A stretch of 64,000 bases of DNA from Artemisia argyi. Taxonomy: Eukaryota; Streptophyta; Magnoliopsida; Asterales; Asteraceae. The translations under genes and the position numbers were made by a program. The notes under the pieces were generated by a model. That model was not told where the DNA came from. It searched no databases and saw only the letters and a list, made by a program, of their open reading frames with translations. Below, in pieces: positions 21,243 to 31,674 of this stretch; position 1 is the first letter of the stretch, and every line of letters starts with the position of its first letter. The DNA lies in the NCBI GenBank assembly GCA_030686995.1, contig CM060698.1, positions 137,893,606 to 137,957,605 on the forward strand, in the 5' to 3' direction.

Positions 21243-22913
21243 ATGTCTATTGCATTGACCGCTCTCCAGAATCGTGTTGTTGAGCTTGAGGGGGAGAATT
21301 TAAAATTGCGTGAGAAAATTCAAAACGATGACCATGATAACATGGTCAGGCATTTGTCAAAACTAGAGGTTGATAATCTTAATTTGCAATTAAAGTGTCA
21401 ACATTTAGAAGAAAGAACTAAAATCTCAAATGCCAAGACATCTTCGGATGCTCCTGAATTTGATGCATATTTTGAATTAGCCAAACGTGATGAAAAGATT
21501 CAAGCTCACACTAACACGATTCGGAATCTGAGGGTCCAAATTTCCCAATTGAAGTCAAACAAGAGTGATGCGATTGGCACCCAAAAACCACAGTCTATAG
21601 ATTCTCAGAATTTTCAATTTCAAGATACCATCAATAAATTGCAACATGAAAATGATTGGTTTCGTGCTGAAAATTCAAAAGTCAAACAACATTACAAAGA
21701 GTTATATGATTCAATTAAGATCACACGTGATATAAACAATGAAAAGATAACTTCTTTGCTTAAAGAGATTGAGATTCTAAAGACTCATGTGAAAGGGAAA
21801 ATGCCAATCATCAATTGTGATAATATTGTTCAAAAGGTTTCTGTTTGTAAGAAGTATGCTTGTGATGCTGTGTATATTCCTCTTCCCCTTAGGAATAATA
21901 AGTTAGTTCATAGTGACTATCTTAAACATCTTAAGGAGTGCCTTGATTTGCTTCGTGAAACCATTGAAGAGGATAGGATAGCAAAACCACTTGATGATGC
22001 CATTGTTGGTGCCTGCTTTCTCACTAATAGATCTCAGGAACTCTTAGAATATGCTATTGGTACATGTCCTAAGATTGATAGCAAGCAAGTTAGGTCATTT
22101 GCATCTTCCTCTAGGTCAACAAACAAGCATGTTACCTTTGTGGTACCCTTAGAAACTTCAGATCCCAACACATCAAAACATGTTCAGCAACCGGAAGTGA
22201 AAAAGACTAAAACTCCCATTAGTCCGTCTACAGGAGTAAATAGTGACACTAACGCTAGAGAGTCTAAAACAAAGAGTAATAGAAGGAATTATAGGACTTC
22301 ACCTGCTAAAAGTGTTCCTAAAATGAAAGTAGACGACCACATAAGGAACTTTAAGTCCAACTTGAGCAAAATGAGTCATAATTCAAAACCAAATTCACTT
22401 TGCAAAACATGTAATGAATGCATGATTTCGAGTAATCATGATAAATGTGTTGAGAAATTTTTGAAGTCGTTTAACAAAACCCCAGTTAAGAAAGTTTGGA
22501 GAGCTAAACAAATTAAGCAAATTTGGAAAGCAACAGGAAAACTGTTTACCAATGTTGGTTCTCAATGGAAGCCCACTGGAAGGAAATTCACTTTAGGAGA
22601 ACAGTGCCCTTTAACTAGGATAACCAACTCTAAAGTAGTGCTTATTAAGGAATGGAAGCCAACTGGTAGAACTTTCCCTTTGGAGACCCAATGTCCTTTA
22701 ACTAGGCCCATTGCATCTACTAGTGAAATTTCCACCATTGAAACGAATGCCCCTAAGGTCTCAGCAGCCCCAGAACTTGTTTGCACTAACCAACTGGAAC
22801 CCAACTCAAATTGGGGATCCGACGCTCCAAATTTTCTGCTCTCGTCTGTTTCCAAATGCAGGTCGTACATTTCGTCCTTTGATATTTGGACTCAGGCTGC
22901 TCTAAACCTATGA
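21243..22913 (+). CDS. Copia-A gag-like polyprotein, C-terminal part (556 aa)
   Basis: Same register as the preceding frame. Residues 1-190 are strongly coiled-coil (VELEGENLKLREKI, LKLEVDNLNLQLK and similar heptads). A globular segment follows (about 195-285, with YLKHLKECLDLLRE). Then comes a basic linker, then a Cys/His cluster CKTCNECMISSNHDKC that resembles a zinc-binding site but is not a standard CCHC knuckle. After it, WKATGKLF, WKPTGRKF and WKPTGRTF form a threefold aromatic-basic repeat. The start at 21243 is only the first Met after the TAG; translation from there is not shown by the sequence. Pol debris follows with no gap. Confidence 0.75.
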   Translation: MSIALTALQNRVVELEGENLKLREKIQNDDHDNMVRHLSKLEVDNLNLQLKCQHLEERTKISNAKTSSDAPEFDAYFELAKRDEKIQAHTNTIRNLRVQISQLKSNKSDAIGTQKPQSIDSQNFQFQDTINKLQHENDWFRAENSKVKQHYKELYDSIKITRDINNEKITSLLKEIEILKTHVKGKMPIINCDNIVQKVSVCKKYACDAVYIPLPLRNNKLVHSDYLKHLKECLDLLRETIEEDRIAKPLDDAIVGACFLTNRSQELLEYAIGTCPKIDSKQVRSFASSSRSTNKHVTFVVPLETSDPNTSKHVQQPEVKKTKTPISPSTGVNSDTNARESKTKSNRRNYRTSPAKSVPKMKVDDHIRNFKSNLSKMSHNSKPNSLCKTCNECMISSNHDKCVEKFLKSFNKTPVKKVWRAKQIKQIWKATGKLFTNVGSQWKPTGRKFTLGEQCPLTRITNSKVVLIKEWKPTGRTFPLETQCPLTRPIASTSEISTIETNAPKVSAAPELVCTNQLEPNSNWGSDAPNFLLSSVSKCRSYISSFDIWTQAALNL

Positions 22914-25085
22914 TTGGGGGTTGCTCAGGGCTCAAGAATTTCGTGAATATGTTTATCGGGACAGTTAGATTCAGGAACTACCATTTTGGGGTAATTATGG
23001 GCTATGGAGATTATGTTTCTAGTGACAGCTAATTTCCTGGGTATACTACGTGGAGGGACTTGAGTATAATCTGTTCTCTGTTGGTCAATATCTTGATTCC
23101 GATCTTGAAGATTGCCTTCAGAAATTACACATGCTTCGTCAGAGAATTGGATGGTGTTAATCCTCTTAAAGGTTTTCATGGCACCAATTTATACACCATC
23201 TCTATTGAAGTCATGATGCGGTCCTCTCCCAGTTGCTTGTTGACTAATGCCTCAATGAACAAATCATGGCTATGGCACCAATGTTTAGGTCACGTGAACT
23301 TTGGTGCCATCGAAGCTCTTGCTCGCAGGTATTTGGTGCGAGGTCTACCCTGATTTAAGTTCGAAAAATATCTTCTTTGATCGGCTTGTCAACTGAGCAA
23401 AAGCACGAAGCATACACACAAACCCAAAAATGTCAATACCATCATGGAAGTTCTTCACACCCTTTACATGGATCTATGCGGACCAATGAAAATGCAAAGT
23501 ATAAATGGGAAGAAGTATGTTCTTGTAATAGTCATCGACAATTCTCAGTTTACATGGGTGAAGTTTTTGAGAACCAAGGACGTGACTCCAGAGGTTATCA
23601 TTAAACTCATTAAACAGCTGCAAGTAAAGGATACAGAATCTCAGTTTACATGGATTATTCGTTGGTTATGCTCCAGATTGTAAGGGATACCGAATCTATA
23701 ACAAACAAACCCGATAAATCTTGATAACCATTCACGTCACATTCGTTGAGCTGTCTGAGCAAATGGCTCCTGTACACATCAGTGCAGGACCCACGTCTAA
23801 ACTTTTGTCTCCTGAACCAATCAGTTCAGGTCTTGTACAGAATCCCACTCCTGCATGTACCTTATGTACCACCTACAATTGAGAATTTGAAGATATTGTT
23901 TGACAAAATGTATGATGAATACTTTGGAACACCTACTGATGATACATCGACACCACCAGCTGCTGCTGCTGCTCTTATTTTCTACAAACTCAAATGGTCC
24001 ATCAGTGTCTACTTGAATCGATCAAGCTGCTCCATCTGCAAGTTATTTACCATCATCGTCAAATCTTCAATCTCCTTTAGTACATCAAGGCACTGCAGTC
24101 GACAATTCTTTTTGAAGTGAATTCATTTGCTCCTCTTGAAGAAGCTCCATTCAAAAACATGTTTGCTCCTGAATCCTTTGATGAGACATCTTCTTCAAGG
24201 GATACAAACATGACTTCTTCAGGTTCCCACCCTCAACCACATCAAAATCTCAAAAAACGGACCGATGATCACCCGATTGATAACATTATTGGGAATCTTT
24301 CTCAACCGTGTTCACACGAAGGCAACTTACCACCTTTGCCTTGTGGTGCCTTTATAATTCCGTACTATTCAAAGTCGAACCCAAAGATGTCAAGACTGCT
24401 ATCTCTAACGACTGTTGGGTTAATGCGATGCAAGATGAAGCTCGCACTTTTGATCGACTTGAAGTATGGGAATTGGTACTACCTCCAGACTGTGCAATGA
24501 TTATAGCTCTAAGTGGATCTTCAAAGTGAAACTTGATGAGCATTATGTCGTTCTGAGAACAAGGCAAGGCTTGCTGCTAAGGGATATCATCTACAGGAAG
24601 GCATTAATTTAGAGGAATCTTTCGCTCTGGTTGTTCGTATTGTAGCTATCTGAATATCTCTCGCCAATGCTGCAAGTCAGAACATGACGGTCTATCAAAT
24701 GGATATGAAAATTGCATTTCTAAATGGCGAGCTGAATAAAGTTCTTTATTTCAGTCAACCGGAAAGATTTGTATATTTTGATCGTCCTAACCATGTCTAT
24801 CGTCTGAAAAGGGCTCTCTTTGGCCTAAAACAGACGACTAGGGCATGGTTTGATACACTGTCAAAGTTTCTCCTGGGAAACGGATTCTCCTAAGGTGTGG
24901 TAAAATAAGATGAGAATGGGGTAGTGGAACTTTACTTCGTGAGGACAGAATTTCGGCTGGCAGATTTCTCACTAAGGCTCTCTCAAGAGAACGATTTCAA
25001 CTTATTCTCCAGCGCTTTGGAATGAAGAGTCCATCGCCAGTATCTCTCAAACGTCTTCAGGAAGAAAATGAGGAGAAAAGGATTT
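22914..25085 (+). pseudogene. Copia-A pol, heavily deleted
   Basis: Pieces survive in several frames. A protease-adjacent stretch lies near 22920-23060. GAG-pre-integrase (23260-23350, WLWHQCLGHVNFGAIEALARRYLVRGLP) comes next. The start of the integrase core (about 23440-23640, LYMDLCGPMK then FTWVKFLRTKD) breaks off before its second and third catalytic residues. An RT N-terminal region follows (24117-24540, WCLYNSV then MQDEARTFDRLEVWEL), then an RT segment (24684-24893, VYQMDMKIAFLNGE then LKRALFGLKQTTRAWFDTLSKFLL), and finally the end of RNase H (about 24955-25070, LADF then SRERFQL). The YVDD centre, most of integrase and nearly all of RNase H are missing. It cannot supply enzymes. Confidence 0.88.
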
Positions 25086-28036
25086 ACTTCACATATCCTT
25101 TGTACATAGTATTATAACAAAAAGAAAATAGAAAAATATAAAACCTATAAAACCCATAAAAATCTGAAAAATCATAAAAATCCAAAAATATTCTTCTCTT
25201 GACATGTCTCTTGTGTAATCAATATTATGTACGTTTCTAGAAATGTCATTCAATAATGACACGGAAACATACATATGATTGAGCAAGAGTTTTTCGGTTT
25301 CAAATAAAGTTTTTTTTTAAAACATGTCGTTTCTCCAAATATTCTTCAAAAAATGGCTTATAGTTACTTCAGACTGTAACCCATTTTTAAAAAAATGGTT
25401 TGCTATTACTTCAGATAGCAACCCGGTTTTCAAAATTAAGGAAAACACGTCGCCAAAAAGACGGTTGTTCCTAACAAAGGGTGCCGTTCTTTCGAGCGTG
25501 AATTACTTTATATTCATGCACCCTCGATCTAATGTACGTTTCAGTGCATTATTTCTTGATAAAGAAGAGAAGTCTTCTTTTTATCGCCAAATACTTTCTC
25601 TTCTATGATTTCCGGAAAGTATTTGTGCAAAACTTGGTGGTACCATGAGATTTTTGATTGAAAATCAATTTGAACTCAAAGTTTGATAAAATTTTCACTC
25701 AATCAATGACGTTAATAGTTTATGAAAATATTTAGGCTTTCAAATCCGTCATTGATTGAGGGGGAGAGTGATTTCTCAAAATTTTATGTATCATCAAAAC
25801 TCCCCACACTTCGTACATAAAACAGTGCAACAAAAAGATTTGTGATGGTTATGTGTCAGAATGTGTTAATTTTCAAAGAGTTTTCGTAAAAACTTCGAAT
25901 ATCTTGATAACTCTTCAAATCTGACACATAACAACCTCCCTCATAGTTTGAGGGGGAGCAAGAAAAAGTTCCGTTTATCAGACAATATTAAAAATTAACC
26001 GCATTTCTCTCCCAAACGTTTTCTAACTTATTTAAATCAATTGAGATCAAAAATCTCGAACGATTTGAAATTTTTGATCGGGGGAGAGAATGTGATTTAA
26101 ATATGAAATCTGATAATCAAATGTGATCTTTAAGACTCATAAAAGGCTCCCGCATGTGTGCTAAACACTTTCGAATATCGATGCACATATTGAGGGGGAG
26201 CAAACGGCGTTTGTGGAAGTTATACCAATGACCGACCATTTATCTTTATGCATGGAGTTATAAGGTTGGTTAAGGTTAGGTATAAGTTCCCATGATCCAC
26301 CAGAACCGGAAGGATCTTCCCAGGGACAATCCATAGATAGATTAGAAGTCCTTAGGAATGATTGAAAAAAAGGAGAAAAGTGAGAAAGGGAAGAGTGCGG
26401 ACTGAGATAGAGCTAGGACTGGAACAAACCCAACAAGGTTCTAGTGGTGAAGTCTCGGTAAGCACTGAAGGGGTTGAAGAATTAAAAAGAATTGAAAAGA
26501 GAAAGGGTGAAAAGAAATAGCCCTCCAAATATTCAACCTTAGGGCAGAAACCGGGTTCAATTCATAATCTACTGGCGGTTACTAAGGTAACACCGGTATT
26601 GAAGACAAGACGTCATGGACCCAGTGACGCACTGCACCAAACTTCCCAACCACTCAAGTTCTCTTAAAAGAGCTTGTTTCAATCTCACGGGGAACCCTGT
26701 GCAATGTATCGACCGCTCATTGCGAGTTATGTTGATACCTAAAACAGGAGATGCCTCCCCAGTCTCCAGGAGCGGATCAAAACGCACTATCTAGTCTAGA
26801 GCCAAAGATATCATCCATAAATCTCGTTAGGACACACTTCCAAATATGCTTATTGTTTCACACAATGTGGAAAATAAGGAAAAATATTTAGAGTCCTACG
26901 CATTATCCTTGTGGTATTGCCAGAACATCCGAGTGATATGAAAATATTCACAATGACGATGGAAATCCTTCTAGAGCGAACATCACTCAAGCTCTTGGTA
27001 GGTGACATGTGAGATCCATCTTGGATCAATGATCAAGTGACAACTGGAAAGCAACAATGGTGCGATTCAAATTTGAATCAAACTTGTTCCAGGATATGGA
27101 TTGACGGATACTTTTGCCAAAACCTCTCAATGTGCTCACCAACTTATCTTTCGAGCACATTGATTGTGTAATATCTTTCAAACAAAAGTATTTTTGATGG
27201 AAATGTGATTCAAAGTATAAAACTCTCGTCGTGTCTCAAAAATGTTTATCATATGACACGCGAGTGATTTCTATAAATCAATTTCTCATCAATCCGTGAA
27301 TATCTATTCACCGATTCACTCTATCGTGCTGTCTGCTTTGAGACGTTCCGGTATGAGAACATGCTAAGTATGAAGATTCCGAAGTGGACTCTTTGGAAAA
27401 TTCATTACTACAAGCTGGAAATTCCTGTCAAGGAGAGTCTTCTTTAAAAGAGACTCTACCTGATCACAGGTCGGTTTTTACAAAACCGGAGGGTAGTCTG
27501 TCCTCGCAGAACGAATGACAAAGCCATATTCGTTCTCTATCTTTAGTGCTAACTGTTTTATTTCAGGGACACATATAAAGATGGCATTGATGGCTCCAGT
27601 TTCCAGCTGAATCGGGTCAATCCATACCTCATGCTCACACATCCTCCACACTATCAATGAAGATGAGAGACTTGCTACAACTAATGTTGAGAGACTACCA
27701 ACAACGCTTCCTCAACTCTGATGAAAAAAGTCTCCTGATCCATAACTCCAATGCAACGTCTCCAGATACAGAAGAGTGTGAGCATGATGGTCCTAAAGTC
27801 ACTACATCACATGAAGGCGATACTGCAATGGATGAGCTTGGAGATTTACTTTGGCTGATGATCTCAAAGAAGCTCAAAGATCACACATCACAAAGGAACT
27901 CTAATCACAAGTTCGTTTGCTTGAAGTACGAAGTGTGCTGAAAAGAGAAGAATCAGATCCTACGAGCTACAAAGACTAAAGAATGCTTAAAGACCAAAGA
28001 TCTTAATTTCAAAGGTGACCTCGCTTAGGGGGAGAT
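25086..28036 (+). other. Copia-A tail with repeated purine tracts
   Basis: About 2.9 kb without a recognisable gene. GAGGGGGAG or GGGGGAGAG occurs at about 25757, 25948, 26078 and 26190, and the final TTAGGGGGAGA (28025-28034) directly precedes the 3' LTR and is the likely plus-strand primer. A 94-residue frame at 27657-27941 and a minus-strand frame at 26569-26787 resemble nothing I know and are not claimed as genes. Confidence 0.6.
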
Positions 28037-28410
28037 TGTTAGGAATACAAATATTTCTATAAAAGTCTCGGTCACCTAATGATTGTAATAGCATTAAGTT
28101 AGCTCGTAGTTAGTTTGTTTATTAGTTAATTAGTATTAGATTAAGTAACACCGTAGAAGAAGGAACGGGTCTTTACCCACTGTATGCCTGATCCACAGCC
28201 CGGGAGTGGGCGTAATATTGTAACTATAAATACCCCTCTCCACATGTGGAGAGGGTTGGACCTTTCATTACAAGCTAATACACTTTCATATTTCTCTCAA
28301 AGGCTCCCAACTCCCATCTCTTTCTCTCTCTAACATCTCTCTAGAATTCATCCCATATTCGATCCATAATCACAAGAACCATACGTGTTAATCATTATGA
28401 GTATCTTACA
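28037..28410 (+). repeat. Copia-A 3' LTR
   Basis: 374 bp, matching the 5' LTR except for three transitions that I could find (near the start, and at two places about 130 and 160 bp in). The TATA box and the 20-bp palindrome (28235-28254) are both conserved. Confidence 0.93.
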
Positions 28411-28492
28411 ATCACATAAAACATGGGTTGCCTCCCAAGAAGCACTTTTCTTTACTTACGAGTCTTGTAGCTAGACTCAAGGTCATGGGTTA

Positions 28493-29494
28493 CTACGTTT
28501 TCTCATCATTGGTTCCACTCTCTGATTGTAGATATTCCTTGTAGAAACCAATCACATTGTTCTCAACCGCCCTCATAATCATTTGGGCAAATTCTTTATC
28601 GACTTTATACCTTGGTCCAAGGGCCAAGCAATCTTTGTAATAAAGACTCCTTTTTTCCCAAACATAATCCATGCCCTTTTTCTTATCCTCCTCATTAGTA
28701 TCCTCAAAAGCACCAACGTTGTCCTTATCAAAACGGGATATAAATCGAAATTCTTTCATCCTTTTAGGCATCCTATAAGTGATACTATCGGTGTTATTTG
28801 CAAATCGGATTGTTCCTTCTATCTCATCATATTCCAACTTAGACTCCTCAACAAATGGTTTGCCAAACACAACATTAGCCAATCGACAATCAATAACATT
28901 AGCAAGATCCTCCACAATCATAAAGTCGGTGACAAAAGTGAAATTGCCAACAAAGACATGTAAACCTTTAACTCTCCCGACAAAGTTACAAACTCCACTG
29001 GGGTATTTGGGATCCCTTCTAGGTTCAAGTCTTGTTTTCACTATATCATTATAAACAGTTGAGGACATAATGTTGATTGGAGATTTAAAGTCAATGTAAG
29101 CATTGCTAATGTGCCTATATCCAATCATACTTGGTATCTTAGCATTCTTAGGATCGCCTCTCTTGATCTTAGGTTCAATTATGGTGAAAGGAGATCGCGG
29201 GTTATCAATAAGATTATTATAATATGCAATCTCCTCCTTAGTGGGGTATAGATTAAAATAGTCATTAAGCTTCGGATCTATTTCCCCCTCTTCAAGTCCC
29301 TCAATAACATTCACAAAGTCACTAGGCCCTAGGTCCTCATTTGAATACAAGGCGATCACTAGGTCACTAAATGCATGTTCGAGCTCAACCTTGATCAAAC
29401 TATTAAGCTCCCTAAGTTCCCTAATCTCACTCTCAATTTGTTCACGTAACAAAGCCACTTCTCTAGGGGAAAGGGGTGGATTCGCGTTTTCCAT
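28493..29494 (-). CDS. Protease-like ORF of Gypsy-A (333 aa), intact
   Basis: The minus-strand ATG at 29494 (MENANPPLSPREV) opens an uninterrupted frame to a stop at 28493. An upstream TTG in frame is not needed as start. Residues 1-50 are helical and Leu/Glu-rich; a Pro- and acid-rich linker follows. From about residue 120 the protein resembles the retropepsin-like domain found in many Asteraceae Gypsy polyproteins: YRHISNAYIDFKSPINIMS, then GVCNFVGRVKGLHVFVGNFTFVTDFMIVED and VVFGKPFVEE. The usual catalytic D-[ST]-G is not seen at the expected place (DFKSP instead), so activity is doubtful. It lies about 160 nt downstream of the primer binding site and is the only ORF left in Gypsy-A. Lack of stops suggests recent function or recent copying. 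Confidence 0.8.
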   Translation of the reverse strand: MENANPPLSPREVALLREQIESEIRELRELNSLIKVELEHAFSDLVIALYSNEDLGPSDFVNVIEGLEEGEIDPKLNDYFNLYPTKEEIAYYNNLIDNPRSPFTIIEPKIKRGDPKNAKIPSMIGYRHISNAYIDFKSPINIMSSTVYNDIVKTRLEPRRDPKYPSGVCNFVGRVKGLHVFVGNFTFVTDFMIVEDLANVIDCRLANVVFGKPFVEESKLEYDEIEGTIRFANNTDSITYRMPKRMKEFRFISRFDKDNVGAFEDTNEEDKKKGMDYVWEKRSLYYKDCLALGPRYKVDKEFAQMIMRAVENNVIGFYKEYLQSESGTNDEKT

Positions 29495-29652
29495 AATGGT
29501 CAACGGAATAGTCAATGAATTTGATTTACAAACAAAGGCACAAAGAAATAGATAGACTAAAGAGAACCTAAAAATAAAAATAAAATCTTACTAGAAAGGA
29601 ATCTAGCAAGTAGACCTAATAAAAAGAAATTCTAACCTAGACAATAACTATT

Positions 29653-29670
29653 CCCCGGGCTGCGGCGCCA
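29653..29670 (-). other. Gypsy-A primer binding site
   Basis: On the minus strand TGGCGCCGCAGCCCGGGG lies six bases after the 5' LTR end. TGGCGCC followed by a GC-rich stretch is the form seen in many plant Athila/Tat-type Gypsy elements. The tRNA partner cannot be named with certainty from this alone. Confidence 0.75.
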
Positions 29671-29676
29671 AAAACT

Positions 29677-31082
29677 TGATGCGTGGGAATCGCAACAGGC
29701 TTTACCTCTCGAGGGATCTCGAGAAGCTTACAACCCCCACCAGGCAGTGTACTGATCGTTGTAGTATAGTATAGTGACAAGTACCGGGGGATTGATCGTT
29801 CAGCTTAGGAATAGTGTCGCTAGGATTAGATAGATTAAATACTAGTTCTAAAGGTGATGGATGATTATTTTTGTATTTTTATATTTTTTAGAAAGCAAGT
29901 AAAATCTCGGGGTTTGAAGGATTTGGGCGGAATTAGTTGCTAATCAACTAACCCAATACTAAGATGCAATCAAAATAAAATACTAGAAATGAAAATAAGC
30001 TAAATTATACTAAAGTTGTGAGCAGTAATTGGAGAAAATGTGTTTACTTAGATTTCATTACTCCCTAGACATCCTTTACACATTAATTACTTGTTATAAT
30101 TGCATGGATGACGGATCGTATTCCTTAATATTATTCATGGGGTGGCACACATAACTCCCCAATTCTATGAGCTCTTATCTCCTCCTACACCATGCCCAAC
30201 ACAACTATAGGGATTGTAAACAGTGGCTCATGCATTAAATACAACCAATAAAGACCTAGTGTGCCTTGGTTCATGTTTCTTAAGACGTTCAAGCATGTTA
30301 CCAAATGGAGATCTGCCAGTTTTCTTAAGCCTAACATATAAATCATGCATCCAAGACAAGAATAAACAAGTAATCAACACATAATTAACATCTAGGTTTC
30401 ATTAGATCTAAGCAAACACAAGATAGATCTAGCCTAGCATGATAGAATTAAGACAAAAACAAGATATAGACAACCAACACATAGACATATTGATTGAATT
30501 AAAGGAACACTTATCTTGATTAAACATGCAAGGTATCAAGGGTTTGGAACCCTTGAAAAACCTGTAAAGTTACACCAAAATCGTACTTAGGGTTTCTCCC
30601 CAAAACTTCTCTCTAATGTGTGAAAATTAGAAAACTATATATAGAAAAATAGGTCTGACAGCGTCAAGACAAACATTGTGACGCCGTCAACTCGCCGCCA
30701 AAACTCTTCTCGGACTGCCTTGATCTACATTTGACGCCGTCAAGACCAAATCATTTCCAGGCCGTCATGACTCTTTTACTCTTGACGCCCTTCCTTCGTG
30801 ACGCCGTCAAATCTGTACTGGGTCGTCATGGACTTCTGCTCTTGACGCCGTCAGAGAATTGCTCTTGACGCCGTCACCTACTGTTCCCAGCATGGAAAAT
30901 TAAGACTTTGGCATTTTCTTCACTTTTATGCTCCAAAAACGTCCGAATTGCTTCCTTTTCCAGATTTCTCTCCCAAAGTACCTAAAATCACAAAAGGAAC
31001 GATTTAGGGCAATATTTGATCAAATAAATTTGGATTCGGGCTTAAATGACCCCCTAAAAACGGTTCATTTTTCGCCTCATCA
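29677..31082 (-). repeat. Gypsy-A 5' LTR
   Basis: 1406 bp with TGATG/CATCA ends. The U3 region is on the right (plus-strand 31082 downward), the TATA box on the minus strand at 30635-30644, and R-U5 runs left to 29677. The outer end is followed by the CTAGG duplication and then Copia-B sequence. Confidence 0.93.
30635..30876 (-). promoter_or_regulatory. Gypsy-A U3 promoter: TGACGCCGTCA array plus TATA box
   Basis: The 11-mer TGACGCCGTCA occurs exactly at 30679, 30732, 30799, 30843 and 30866. Worn copies lie at 30656 (TGACAGCGTCA), about 30760, 30783 and 30820. It is nearly its own complement and holds two TGACG-type half-sites facing each other. The TATA box CTATATATAG (30635-30644, minus strand) follows directly downstream. 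TGACG is the core bound by plant TGA-class bZIP factors, so an enhancer role is likely but not shown. The 3' LTR has the same array. Confidence 0.6.
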
Positions 31083-31087
31083 CTAGG

Positions 31088-31674
31088 ATACATTAGAAAC
31101 TTGTATTTAGTATCCTTAACATTTTTAAGCATTTCTTTAAATATGTACCTAGAAAAATTATATACTCTACCCTGTGATAAACAAAAATACCAAAGGCAAG
31201 AGAACTAGAGAATTGATCCCAGCCTCCTGACTTGGGACTGATACATTGGAGTAGAGTATGTACCAGGAACCTCCATTTAGGGCAAAACCTGTTTTTGTAC
31301 CAAATATTCTTCCCATCAGCTTGATATCCAATACTTGTTAAGCCAACAACAATCTCCTCCCAAGAAGCATCAAAGACACCATCTTCATCTTCCAATTGAA
31401 GTCGAGTCCGTACAGAGGACTCTTTGACCACATACTCTGCACCATCAATGGTGGCTGCAATCTCCTTTGGTTGACCTTCAATTGATCGTTCTTTAGCAGT
31501 TTTCCAAAATTGTGTGACCAATGATTCATATACAACTTCAGGGTAGTGTGTGAGAGCATATTGAATTCTGGATCTTTGTAAGAACTCCACCATTGATTCA
31601 AATACTTCATGTCCCTTAGCACTTCCCAAGAATGCAACTTTGTTATGATCACCTATGAACTTAAGTGCCACCAT
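31088..31674 (-). pseudogene. Copia-B auxiliary ORF, N-terminal piece
   Basis: A minus-strand ATG at 31674 (MVALKFIGDHNKVAFLG) opens a frame that is clean until Gypsy-A cuts it at 31087. Further blocks are FLQRSRIQYALTHYPEV, VTQFWKTA, VVKESSVRTRLQLEDEDG, KWRFLVHTLLQCISPKSGGWDQFSSSLA. This domain appears after pol in many Asteraceae Copia polyproteins, where automated annotation has given it assorted labels; its function is not known to me. Here it has its own ATG and a leader-like upstream stretch, so it may be expressed separately. The last 40 residues of the frame before the break already diverge. Confidence 0.8.

Larger units (their letters stand above)
17043..28410 (+). mobile_element. 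Copia-A: complete-ended Copia element with dead pol, 11.4 kb
   Basis: Two 374-bp LTRs start TGTTAGGAATA and end TATCTTACA. ATCAC is duplicated outside (17038-17042 and 28411-28415). The internal order on the plus strand is primer binding site, 1.7-kb leader, long gag-like frame, deletion-ridden pol, 2.9-kb tail with several G-rich purine tracts, then 3' LTR. The LTRs differ at only three positions that I can find, all transitions, so the insertion is young although pol cannot work. It sits inside Gypsy-A on the opposite strand. Confidence 0.93.
13259..31082 (-). mobile_element. Gypsy-A: complete LTR element, non-autonomous, hosting Copia-A
   Basis: Two 1406-bp LTRs (13259-14664 and 29677-31082) have TG/CA ends and an exact 5-bp duplication, CTAGG, outside (13254-13258 and 31083-31087). 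The minus-strand order is 5' LTR, primer binding site, one protease-like ORF, a long non-coding stretch, purine tract, 3' LTR. With Copia-A removed the element is about 6.45 kb. There is no reverse transcriptase, integrase or RNase H, so it must borrow them. By eye the LTRs differ at roughly 25-30 positions (about 98% identity), making it older than Copia-A. It is inserted in the auxiliary ORF of Copia-B. Confidence 0.93.

Noticed and set aside
26569..26787. 72-residue minus-strand frame in the Copia-A tail
   Set aside because: No family features; it lies antisense in a non-coding tail rich in similar short frames.
27657..27941. 94-residue frame before the Copia-A 3' LTR as a gene
   Set aside because: No recognisable domain, no promoter or related copy visible here, and such length is expected by chance in this region.
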